Assembly (NCBI GenBank): GCA_964023275.1
Contig: OZ029916.1
Span: 38,007,896 to 38,071,895 of the forward strand
Length of the DNA stretch: 64,000 bases
Origin: Norana najaformis
Taxonomy: Eukaryota; Annelida; Clitellata; Crassiclitellata; Hormogastridae
Direction of reading: 5' to 3'
The position numbers and the translations under genes were made by a program. The notes beneath the pieces were generated by a model, which was given only the letters and a program-made list of their open reading frames with translations, had not been told where the DNA came from and ran no database searches. This document shows, one piece after another, positions 35,936 to 48,700 of the stretch (its first letter is position 1; every line of letters begins with the position of its first letter).

Positions 35936-36504
35936 TCACGGCTGGCACAGATCTCGCAGTAGCTCCCGCGCCACTTGCTCGACGTAACTTATGTTTAACA
36001 ACTGGTAGACGTATTCCGACGGATTGCTGGAGACGCCTTCCATCTCGCTCAGGTCGTGCTCCTCGTTGATCACGACCGAATACATCCGTACTCCAAGTTG
36101 CTTGACACGGTCAGCCTCCGGCAACGTATTATTGTGCCAAATGTTCGAGAAGCCATCACTGACCAGCACCACCCGAGTCTCAACCGTCTGGTTGCGGAAT
36201 CCGCGAGAGGGGATGAGGACCTCTGTACGCACGGCGTAGAGGGCGGCCTGCGTGTTCGTGTAGCCCCCCTGGTGGTAGAATTCGAGGGCTTCGAGCAGAT
36301 TCTGTTTCTGTCCGATGTACTGGTCCATGTAGATGATGTCACTGACGTTCGTGGCAAAGGTCACAACCCCGAAACGTGAGCTGTTGTTGTCAATATCGAG
36401 GCCTTGGACGACGGCTCGCGTGAACTCGATGACCAGATTGTACTCCTCCTGGACGCTTCCCGAAAGGTCAAGAACCATGACGACGTCGAAGTCATGGTCA
36501 CAGT
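35936..36504 (-). CDS. VWA domain 6 and C-terminus (exon 13)
   Basis: The last exon reads YCDHDFDVVMVLDLSGSVQE, GGYTNTQAALYAV and RVVLVSDGFSN, and ends VARELLRDLCQP, then a stop at 35938-35936. The metal site is canonical, and a Cys pair (YCDH ... DLCQP) probably closes the domain. No hydrophobic tail follows. Confidence 0.93.
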
Positions 36505-39113
36505 CTAGAAAAGACAGCGCTGGAGTTTGCACATATCACGCTAAGTGGTATGGTAAAGCAAGACAAGGCAAGGCAAAGAAAGTGAGACAAGGTAAAGTAG
36601 GGTAATGTAAGAAGGTTAGGTACAGTTTGGCAAGCTAAGGTAAGTTGAGGTAAGATAAGGTGAAGTAAGGCGAGGCAAGATATAGAAGGTAAGGTAAGGG
36701 ACATAAGGTAAGTTAAAGAAGTTAAAGTTACATACGATAACGTACCTTGACGTAAGGTAATTTAATGTAAGGTAAGGTAGGGTAAAAGGCAATGTAAGGG
36801 AAAATTAGGTAGCGAGATGTAAGGCAAGGCAAAGTTAGGTATGTGAGGTAAATCAAGGTAAATTAAAGTAAGGTATTGTGAACGAGATACATGTAGAAGT
36901 TTCCCATCTTCCCCATCTTCCCCATTTAATGAGCAATCGCACTTTGACAAAGGGCTTATAGACTCACAGACGCACCCCCCACACACAAGGTAGACTTACA
37001 CATTCCGCAGTTGGCACCAGCGTAGTATCGATTGCAGGAGCACACGAACTGGTAATATTCGTCGTAACACCGTCCGCCGTTTTGGCAAGGAGAAGACATG
37101 CATTCGTTGTAATCTAAAGAATAGAGTGAATAAGAAATGAATTAGATCTAACAAGACAAAGTTGTTAAGGTACGATAAGGAATGATTAGACAAAGTAAGG
37201 TAAGACAAAGCAAAGCAAGACCAGGCGCAAGAGCGGACTCGGGAGGGAGTCACGCCGGACATGCTTCCATCCTTCCGTGTTTTGAAAGCCGGCGCGAAGA
37301 ACAAAAAGCAGGTGCGCAAGGGTGGATTCAAGGACGGCCATTCAGACAATGTCCTCTTCCCTAAATGAATACGGAAAGGATCAGAAAATAGTTCGTGGCC
37401 GCTCCTGATTCGCCAGGGACGAGGCAAGCTAAACTAAGACAGGCTTTTGAGGCGACGTGGGCTAGGTAACTTGGGTAAGTGAGGTAAGATCGGTTCACAA
37501 ATGGAATAAAACGAAAGGAAAGTTCATGCAAGAAACGTTACAGTTTAAAAGACAGATTGTGAGGATGTAAGCCATTTTGAGGAGTTTTCATTGAAGAAGC
37601 GCTATATAAATAAGCGATTACGATTACAAACACAAAACCATATGGCATAACAATTACATTACGGTACTGTAACGCCATACTGGCGTAAGCAGCTGCTAAT
37701 GAAGTTGCATGACGTTAAAAACTGTCGATTATGTCCTAATGATGTAAGTAACCGTTACATTACTTTGCACTGTGTTCGAATAACTAACTTTGTGTGAACT
37801 AACCTTATACGAAACCTAAGAAATTGTCGATGACGACATAATGACGTAAGTAACTCTCTGATGACGGCTTAGTGTCACAAGCAACTGACCGTCGACTGTA
37901 GAGTTGATGAGCTCGAGGGCGAGCTTGGCTCTCTCCGTTTCGTTGTAGCTGAGCGCAGCGAAGACGTTCTTGGACAGCGGTCGACTGGCGATCATCTCGA
38001 TCTCCACCATGTTGATGAAGTCTCCGAGGGTTCCGGTGATCATGCGAATGTTCTTCTGTCGGCAGATGGACGCCTCGACGACCGTCCTTTCCGGGTTGAC
38101 GTTGGACGCGCCGTCCGTTATGATGATCGCAATGTTTGGGACGTCCGGACGGTCCCCGTTCTCCGGGGTGAAGGCCTGCTCGTGGAGCATGCGAAGGGCG
38201 TCGGCCGTGTGGGTCCGGTTGCCGATGAAATGGATTCGGTTGATGGCTTGGATGAGGTCCTGGCGGATCGTGTAGCGGATGAGGTTGAAGGCGAAGACGG
38301 CGTAGTCGCTGTAATAGATGAGTCCCACTCGCGTCCGGTCGATACGGATCTCGAGCTGACTGACAATTGCGATGACCAGCTGCTTGACTTTGCTGAAGCG
38401 GTCGTTCTTGATGCTGCCCGATCCATCCAGAACGAACATAAGGTCGATGATTCCGGTTCCCCCTAAAAGACGACGAACGGCAAGAAGAACGCTTACATGA
38501 AGGGCTTAGAATAGGCGCTACGCAAATTTTTTAAGCATTTCATGTTCCACAGTGGGACATAGAGGATTAAATAATTAATTTAAACACTTATTGACTGAAT
38601 CAATTGCTTAGTCAGTCGATCGATCGACCGAAGGACCGATCGATTCATTGATTGCATTCACTCATTGATCATTTTATAGTTTCAGATTCATTGATCTGCT
38701 GATCATTGATTCACTGGTTCACTGTTTCACCAATTCGCTGAAATCACTGACTCACTGCAGCATTCATTCATTGATTCTCTAATTCGCTTAATCAATTAAT
38801 CATGATTATTGATCAACTGATTGATTGATCATTGATTGACTGATTCATTGATTTACTGGCACGAGGTTTTCATAATAAGACGTACTTCTTTCGCAGTAGA
38901 TTCCGGTGGCAGTCGGAGGGCAGTCGCAGATGTAGCCTCCCAAGATGTTCCGACAGACTCCGCCGTTCTGACACGGGCTGCTGCGGCAGTAAGTGTCATC
39001 TGGAAGAAACCATCAGCCATATTCAGTATCTCCCAGGGGAGAGGCAGACTAAGGGGTAATCAAAGAAGCGAACAATACAAAAACAACAGCAACAACAACA
39101 ACAGCAACTACTT

Positions 39114-39203
<90 letters not shown>

Positions 39204-39331
39204 TTAATAACAATAGTAATAACAATAGTAATAACAATAGCAAAACGATAAAACAATAGTAGTAGTAGCAGCAGCAATAGTAGTAGTTGTTGTCGTTATT
39301 GCAGTACTAATTATAGTAGTATAGTAAGTTT

Positions 39332-39375
<44 letters not shown>

Positions 39376-42300
39376 ATAAATAAATAAAGAAAGAAAGAAA
39401 GAAAGAAAGAAACGAATCACTATGACGAAGATGACCGTAATCGAGAGAGGGACGGATTACCATTGCAGAGAGCGTGTCTCAGTTTATCGCTCAGCTCCGT
39501 GGCAAGAGTCGTGAAGTTTGGAGTCGTCATGACGTTTGTTGACGTTGGATCAGTCGCCAGGGCCGTCAATTCATCTATGTTGATCTCCGAACCAACACCA
39601 ATCTGCAAAGGAAAATACCCATTATCATTACCCTCTTGTACCGTCCTTGGGAAGCATCCCTTTTACACCATCTCTACTGTTAAGGAACACCAACCTGCGT
39701 ACGAATGTTACACTTGTGAGGGGTTATATAAATAGTCGTATACATTTACATATACATACCTCTTATAATCACCCTGTTATTACCCTATCATTACCCTTTT
39801 GTGTTGTTCTAGACCAACATCTTCAGCCCTTATCTTAGGTTAAATAACACCAGTCTACAAACGAAAGTTACCCCTTATCGTTGCCCTATTATTATCCTAT
39901 CGTGTTGTCCTAGGAAAACATCTATTTAAGTGTTTATCCCATCTTTAAAGTTCAATAATTCAGACCTTAATTGGGTGAACATGTTACAAAAGCTCTAAAT
40001 ATTGGTCAGTATATTATAATGTCGATTCTACCGAAATATGTGATGATATCTTTCTAAATATCAGGCGCTATAAAAATCGTGTTTTTGCAATGGCAATCGC
40101 ATAAAATGGCAAGTCATGTTTCAATGCAATGGCAGTGACACAATACGGGAAATCAAGTTCTGTTGGCAATAACAATCGCACAGTACTGCTAATCACGTTC
40201 TGTGGCAGTGGCAAGTACATACGGCAATCATCGTGATGTTCGCCTCCCTGGTCAGCATCGCCTGCTGCCAAGTGGCGTTAGGATCATTCGATAGTCCATC
40301 CGTCAGAACTACAAGGATGTCGGGTATCGTAGATCGATCACCCGATTCCTGTAGAAACATCTGCGTTCGCGCTACTCTGGAAGAACGAAGGAAACATTTA
40401 GCATTCTGATGAAGGAAACGTCAGGCGTTTCCACGTTTAGTGCACAGTCAAGTCAGTTGCCTCGAAGGAAAGGTTAGTCAAGTTAAATTTATGCTATGTT
40501 TTAAAGATAAGTTACTTTGAACAGTTACGTTAAGTTGAAAGCTTAGGTTAAAAATTTGAGTTAGGCTAAAATCGAGTTAGGTTAAAATTCGGTTGGGCTG
40601 TTTATTAATTATTTATCACGAACGTGTCTTTCCCCGAGTTCCGACCAGAATCTTGTATTCCTGCTCTTGGGAATCCCTCCGTTTCGCGACTTCACAATGG
40701 GTTGGGCCCAAACCATAAAAATCGGATCAGTGAGCCGATCTCAGTGAATGTTTCTGGTGTACCTCACCTGGAATTGCACACACCAGTTTCTCAAACCCCA
40801 CTATCAAGACTCCGGGCCTTTGCGGACCACATACTTCGGGGCTGACTCATCGATGAGTCAGACAGTGGTTTCCCGGACGCCCTCTTGTCGTGTAAATATT
40901 AATTTCGTAACACGCCCGAACTCGGACTTTGATTTGTGTACACTATGTTCGCCCAGCACAGAGATGCATTGTATATACCGTTAACCACACGATACCAAGT
41001 TGCCTTGGCTCGTATACGTGAATTGCAGCATCACCACTTCGCGACTTGAGCAACGTAACGAAGCAGTCGTTAACTGAACGGTTAGCACCTTAAAGTGTAG
41101 CTTGGCCGACGTTGCTAGTCTTCTGCACTATTTAATTGGTATCGCGTGCAACGGCTCGTCCGACCACCGCTAGCACCTTCAGGAAACCCTTAATGCTAAA
41201 CCCGAGTTATTTAATTAGGACGTCCTAAACTTAGGCTGTGTTGGCCTAAGTAAGTGCCGGCGTCTCTTTGATTGAGTGATGCAGTTAATTTGGATGGTGG
41301 AAGGGGTGTTAACTGAAGAACTTAATTATTAAATTCAATTAATAAAGAAAATCTCTAAAATATTTCAAACAATTAAAACGAACCGAACAACTTATATATA
41401 AAACTATCATAATATTCGGGTGTTATTTAAATAAACTTATTATTGGTTAAATTGTACGTTTTAAAGCCTTGTGGCTGGTCCGTCACAATATTGTATTAAA
41501 TTTATAAAGCTCTCTTACAAATGAAAAGCCACCCTGATTCGCTTACTCAATTGCGACCGCAGTATTTGTTGAACCGCGCGTATATGGAACATTGATGGCT
41601 TCTAGAAGCTGCGTCCGATCCGTGAAGTTATTCAGGCGAAACTGGATGGTGGCGTTGTCGCTGTACGTCAGCATCCCCACCTGTAGCCCGTTCGGGTTGC
41701 TGGGACTGGCGATCTCTAAGGACGCGATGACGTTCGTCACGAACTGCGTCACCTGGCGGAAGTTGTCCTCTCCAATGCTTCCAGAAGCGTCAATGGCAAA
41801 CACGATGTCAGCGGAACCGTTGCAACTTCCTGTTACACAGAAGCCTCACCATGTAACTACTGTTACGAGTTAATATACCCTAATAAAGCAAGGTAAGGTA
41901 AGATAACGTATGGTACAACAAGGCAAAATAAGGTAAAGTAAAATTAGGTAAGAAAAGGTAACATAAAAGCAAAGCAAGGAACGAAAAGGCAAGGCAAGGT
42001 AAAGAGAGGTAAGGTGAAGCACCACCCTGATCGCAATTCGAAGGTGAAAACTAAAATTCAGTATAACAGCTGATTTACACGGACAAAACTCTTCCCTAAT
42101 AAATTAAAGTCACGTGGCGTACTCGTTTGCAAAGGCAACGGTTTGTCCGTGCTACTGAAAAGCTGCGGGGTGGTTCGCAACCCGAGCGTGGCTTATTTCA
42201 GAGATCTGAATCTCGGGCTAGCGCGGTACGTGCACGGGGACCTTAAGATGGGCAGAGTCAAAGCTATACGGTCGCTATATAACACAGTGTACAATTACAT

Positions 42301-42679
42301 TTACATTTACTCCAGTTACGACTTTCACCAATGATGGCATGACCTCAGCAGGAATATCGTAGCTCAATCGTTCTTTTACATTTGACTACAAGGTACGAGT
42401 CGGTCAATTAAGTTTTTTAAAAAGGTTATATGCTTTATAAACATATATATATATACCTAAGTTTTTAAAAGAGGTTATATGCTTTATTAACATATATACA
42501 CCTAAGTTTTTTAAAAGAGGTTATATGCTTTATTAACATATATATACACCTAAGTTTTTAAAAAGAGGTTATATGTTTTATAAACATATAGATACATACC
42601 TGTTTTTTAAAGAGGTTATATGCTTTATTAACATATATATATACACCTAAGTTTTTAAAAGAGGTTGTATGCTTTATAA

Positions 42680-42778
<99 letters not shown>

Positions 42779-45700
42779 ATGTTCAGCTTCATGCTTCGTA
42801 CTCTGATCGCAGTCTGGTCCAGCCCATGGCGCAAGACATCGACAGTCGTAGTTAGTCAAGTGGTTCTCACAGCTGCCTCCGTTTTGACAAGGTTGCGATT
42901 CGCACGGTCGAATTTCTGAAAACGTAGAATGTTCGTTCTATTCAGGCGATTAGTTTTGTCTTTCAACTGATTATATCTGATTCATAACTTTGCTACACTC
43001 GTTCTAGGCTAACCATTCTGTCTGTCTGTCTGTCTGTCTGTCTGCCAGTCTGTCTGTCTGTCTGTCTGTCACTCCCTCTCTCGCTCTCCCTGCCTCTCTC
43101 TCTGTCTGTCTGTCTGCCTGTCTGTCTGTCTGCCTGTCTGTCTGTCTGCCTGTCTGTCTGTCTGCCTCTATCTCTCTCCCTCCCTCCCTCTCTCTGTCTC
43201 TGTCTGTCTCTCTGTCTGTCTCTCCCTGTCTCTGTCTGTCTGTCTGTCTCTCTACGCCATACCTTGTTGCCTCTCTGTCTCCCTGTTTTCCTGTTTCAGT
43301 TCCTCTCTAATACTTACTAGATAGCTCTTCCTAAATAACGACTCTCTCAGGTTATCAGCCCGTTTACCTGTCGTCTTCCTTAAAACGCTACCAGCCACCC
43401 ATATCTCTGCGATCAGCTACACAAGAACCGTCTGTCCTTGACATCAGAGTCTATCGGTCTGAATTCTCTCGACACTGATTCAGCAATTCTGCACCAGTTG
43501 TCTGGAATAGTCTCCTTGTTTAAATTACTCAAAACAATATCTCGCTAGACATATTCGAAAAGCCGCTAAAGAGCCATTTGTGCCGTCTTGCTTTTGTTGC
43601 CTGACCGCTGTAACTCACCCACGCCTACGATTCCTCGCTCAGTTGATGAACATATGACGTGTTAACAAATGCATTACTTACTTACTACTTACTTACTTAC
43701 TTTCTGTCCCTCTCTTGTTTTCTGCCTCCCTGCCTCCTTGCCTTTCTCCCACCCTCTCTGTCTGGCTCGCTTGCGCACTCACCGACTCCCTCACAGAATG
43801 ACTCACCCGCTCACCTGCTCACCTGCTCACTTACTTACTTTGTGACATAACAGTCTATTCAGCATAAACGCAACAGAAAATTGCTAAGTGGCTGACTCAC
43901 AGGTTTACATAGGATGCTAGAAAACAACAAATCCCTACTTCGTCAATTTTGCCTTGCTGTGGTTTAACAAGCAATAATAATATCGCAGCATCGTCTTTGC
44001 AAGTTTAGAGGACAATCTTGCCATAATCACTCTGTAGGCCAATTCGGCTGATGTGTCACCCAAACTAAATGAGGTGGTACTTCCGGATACCCCCGCCCTG
44101 AATCCACTCTTGAAAACTGATCTAGCACAACGTAACTTACTGTCGCAAACGATGTTGCTGAGGTTCGAAACAATGCCATTGAGGTCTTCCGTGTTGTCAA
44201 CTACGATCATATTCTTCCAGTACGGATAGCTGGCAACCTTCGTCAACACGAACATGTTCCTCCAAGTCCCAACGGTCAGCGTGACCAGCAGGACACCAGT
44301 CATCTTCAACCTCTGGGCTTCCTCGATCGTCCGCGCGCTGTCGGCCGAATCCCCGTTGGAGATGAGCACCACAATACGCGGTACGACCGTCCTGTTGGCC
44401 GGGAAGCCAGAGACGCGCACGTATTCCAGAACGGCCGCAGTGTCCGTCCGTCGTCCCTCGAAGATGAGGTCCCGAACGGCCAAGATGATATCCTGCCGGG
44501 ATTTCAGAGACCCGAAGGGCACGGCCGTCTTGACCACGTCGCTGTAGGAGATGAGACCTACGTTAATGCGGCCGCTTTCGACGTCTAGCTGGGCAACCAC
44601 GCTGACTAGGTATTGCTTGATTTGATCGAATTTCGTTGGGTTGTAGGTACCGGAAGCGTCAACGATGAAGATGACGTCAGAAGCGCCCGGACAATCGCCA
44701 GGTGTAGGAACTTTATACAATGCAATGCAATGTAATGTAACATAAGTTTCCAAGCCATGTATGCTACATGTACATTGAACTAACAATTTAAAACTGTTCT
44801 CTTTCGCCGGAGCTGGATACCTACATAGATACATACCTAAGTAGGTATATAGAATGGGTGCTATACAAATGCTCTAAATAATGAATTTAATGTGATGAAA
44901 TGAAGTGAAATGCAATTAAATGAAATTAAGTGCACTAAAGTCAAATAGAATGTAACATAATAAACTGCAAAATGCAATACAATTCTTTTTATGTAATTTA
45001 ATGCAACCTATTGCAACAGAATTCATTACTTGCCTCAGCTTATCTCACCGTTTCTTAACTTATCTTAGTTTACCTCATTTATCTTGCCATACCTCACCAT
45101 TCTCTGTCATACCACGTAACCTGGAATAACTTTTCATATTTCCTGAGATGAAAATTGCTCAACTACAATAACAGAAAAATCGATGCTTACGACTAATTGA
45201 AATCGTGCTCCGTGGAGTGGTCGAAGTTGTCGAGCTCACGGGTGCCAAAGCTGAACTAGTAGATGATGGCGATGAACTAGATGATGGTGATGGGGTACCA
45301 GATGATGAACTAAAAGAAACTGAACCAGTAGGTGATGTTGGTGTTGTCGTCGTTGATGTTGGTGTTGTGGACGTTGATGTTGGTGTTGTGGACGTTGATG
45401 TTGGTGTTGTGGACGTTGATGTTGGTGTTGTAGACGTTGATGTTGATGTTGTGGACGTTGATGTTGGTGTTGTAGACGTTGATGTTGGTGTTGTCGTCGT
45501 TGATGTTGATGTTGGTGTTGTGGACGTTGATGTTGATGTTTCCGTCGTAGACGTTGGTGTTGTGGACGTTGATGTTGGTGTTGTCGTCGTTGATGTTGGT
45601 GTTGTGGACGTTGATGTTGATGTTGTGGACGTTGATGTTGGTGTTGTGGACGTTGATGTTGGTGTTGTAGACGTTGATGTTGGTGTTGTGGACGTTGATG

Positions 45701-48700
45701 TTGGTGTTGTAGACGTTGATGTTGGTGTTGTCGTCGTTGATGTTGATGTTGGTGTTGTGGACGTTGATGTTGATGTTTCCGTCGTAGACGTTGGTGTTGT
45801 GGACGTTGATGTTGGTGTTGTCGTCGTTGATGTTGGTGTTGTGGACGTTGATGTTGATGTTGTGGACGTCGATGTTGGTGTTGTGGACGTTGATGTTGAT
45901 GTTTCCGTCGTAGATGTTGGTGTTGTGGACGTTGATGTTGATGTTTCCGACGTAGACGTTGGTGTTGTGGACGTTGATGTTGGTGCTGTGGACGTTGATG
46001 TTGGTGTTGTGGAAGTTGATGTTGATGTTTCCGTCGTAGACGTTGGTGTTGTGGACGTTGATGTTGGTGTTGTCGTCGTTGATGTTGGTGTTGTGGACGT
46101 TGATGTTGATGTTGTGGACGTTGATGTTGGTGTTGTGGACGTTGATGTTGGTGTTGTAGACGTTGATGTTGGTGTTGTGGACGTTGATGTTGGTGTTGTA
46201 GACGTTGATGTTGGTGTTGTCGTCGTTGATGTTGATGTTGGTGTTGTGGACGTTGATGTTGATGTTTCCGTCGTAGACGTTGGTGTTGTGGACGTTGATG
46301 TTGGTGTTGTCGTCGTTGATGTTGGTGTTGTGGACGTTGATGTTGATGTTGTGGACGTCGATGTTGGTGTTGTGGACGTTGATGTTGATGTTTCCGTCGT
46401 AGATGTTGGTGTTGTGGACGTTGATGTTGATGTTTCCGACGTAGACGTTGGTGTTGTGGACGTTGATGTTGGTGTTGTCGTCGTTGATGTTGGTGTTGTG
46501 GAAGTTGATGTTGGTGTTGTAGACGTTGATGTTGATGTTTCCGTCGTTGACGTTGGTGTTGTCGTCGTTGATGTTGGTGTTGTGGACGTTGATGTTGATG
46601 TTTCCGACGTAGACGTTGGTGTTGTGGACGTTGATGTTGGTGTTGTCGTCGTTGATGTTGATGTTGGTGTTGTAGACGTTGATGTTGGTACTGTGGACGT
46701 TGATGTTGGTGTTGTGGACGTTGATGTTGGTGTTGTGGACGTTGATATTGGTGTTGTCGTCGTTGATGTTGGTGTTGTGGACGTTGATGTTGATGTTTCC
46801 GTCGTTGACGTTGGTGTCGTCGTCGTTGATGTTGGTGTTGTCGTCGTTGATGTTGGTGTTGTGGACGTTGATGTTGATGTTTCCGTCGTAGACGTTGGTG
46901 TTGTGGACGTTGATGTTGGTGTTGTCGTCGTTGATGTTGGTGTTGTCGTCGTTGATGTTGGTGCTGTGGACGTTGATGTTGGTGTTGTGGACGTTGATGT
47001 TGGTGTTGTAGACGTTGATATTGGTGTCGTCGTCGTTGATGTTGACGTTGGTGTTGTGGACGTTGGAGTTGTGGTCGTTGATGTTGGTGTTGTCGGCGAC
47101 GACGTTGGTGTAGTCGACGTTGATGTTGGCGTTGTCGGCGACGACGTTGGTGTAGTCGACGTTGAAGTTGGCGTTGTCGGCGTCGACGTTAGTGGTGTCA
47201 ATGTTGTTGTTGTGGACGTTGATGTTGGCGTTGTCGGCGTCGACGCTAACGTTGTGGACGTTGACGTTGGTGTAGTGGACGTTGATGTTGGCGTTGTTGG
47301 CGTCGACGTTAGTGTAGTCGACGTTGATGTTGACGTTGGTGTTGTGGACGTTGGAGTTGTGGTCGTTGATGTTGGTGTTGTCGGCGACGACGTCGGTGTA
47401 GTCGACGTTGATGTTGGCGTTGTGGACGTTGTTGTTGGTATTGTGGACATTGATGTTGGTGTTGTTGGCGTCGACGTTGGTGTTGTCGGCGTCGACGTTA
47501 GTGTTGTGGACGTTGACGTTGGTGTAGTGGACGTTGATGTTGGTGTTTCCGGCGTGGACGTTGCTGTTGTCGGAGGTGATGTTGGTGTTGTGGACATTGA
47601 TGTTGGTGTTGTTGGCGTCGACGTTGGTGTTGTCGGCGTCGACGTCAGTGTTGTAGACGTTGACGTTGGTGTAGTGGACGTTGATGTTGGTGTTTCCGGC
47701 GTGGACGTTGCTGTTGTCGGAGGTGATGTTGGTGTTGTGGACATTGATGTTGGTGTTGTTGGCGTGGACGTTGGTGTTGTCGGCGTCGACGTTTGTGTTG
47801 TGGACGTTGACGTTGGTGTAGTGGACGTTGATGTTGGTGTTTCCGGCGTGGACGTTGGTGTTGTCGGAGTTGATGTTTGTGTTGTGGACATTGATGTTTG
47901 TGTTGTTGGCGTGGACGTTGGTGTTGTCGGCGTCGACGTTAGTGTTGTGGACGTTGACGTTGGTGTAGTGGACGTTGATGTTGGTGTTTCCGGCGTGGAC
48001 GTTGGTGTTGTCGGAGTTGATGTTGGTGTTGTTGGCGTCGACGTTGATGTTGTCGGCGTCAGTGTTGTGGACGTTGTAGTTGGTGTAGTGGACGTTGATG
48101 TTGGTGTTTCCGGCGTGGACGTTGCTGTTGTCGGAGATGATGTTGGTGTTGTGTACGTTGAAGTTGGTGTTGTTGGTGTGGATGTTGGTGTTGTTGGTGT
48201 GGTTGTTGGTGTTGTCGGAGTTGATGTTGGTGTCGTGGACGTTGGTGTTGGTGTTGTTGGTGTAGATGTTGATGTTGTCGGAGTTGATGTTGGTGTTGTG
48301 GACGTTGAAGTTGGTGTTGTTGGCGTGGACGTTGGTGTTGTCGGAGTTGGTGTTGTTGGCGTGGACGTTGGTGTTGTCGACGTAAACGTTAATGTTGTGG
48401 ACGTTGATGTTGGTGAAGTCGACGTTGATGTTGGTGTTTCCGGCGTGGACGTTGGTGTTGTTGGAGTTGATGTTGGTGTTGTCGGAGTTGATGTTGGTGT
48501 TGTTGGCGTGGACGTTGGTGTTGTCGGCGTCGACGTTAATGTTGTGGACGTTGATGGAGTAGTGGACGTTGATGTTAGTGTTTCCGGCGTGGACGTTGGT
48601 GTTGTCGGAGGTGATGCTGGTGTTGTGGATGTTGATGTTGGCGTTGTAGGTGTTGGCGTTCGTGTTGTCGGAGTTGATGTTGTTGACGTTGACGTTGGTG

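Noticed and set aside
36535..36880. CRISPR-like or regular direct repeat array
   Set aside because: Units are short, degenerate and without spacers; the organism is eukaryotic.
39023..39277. Homopolymer-coding frames (poly-Leu, poly-Ser, poly-Ile)
   Set aside because: Translations of TAC, TAA and AAC microsatellites in an intron.
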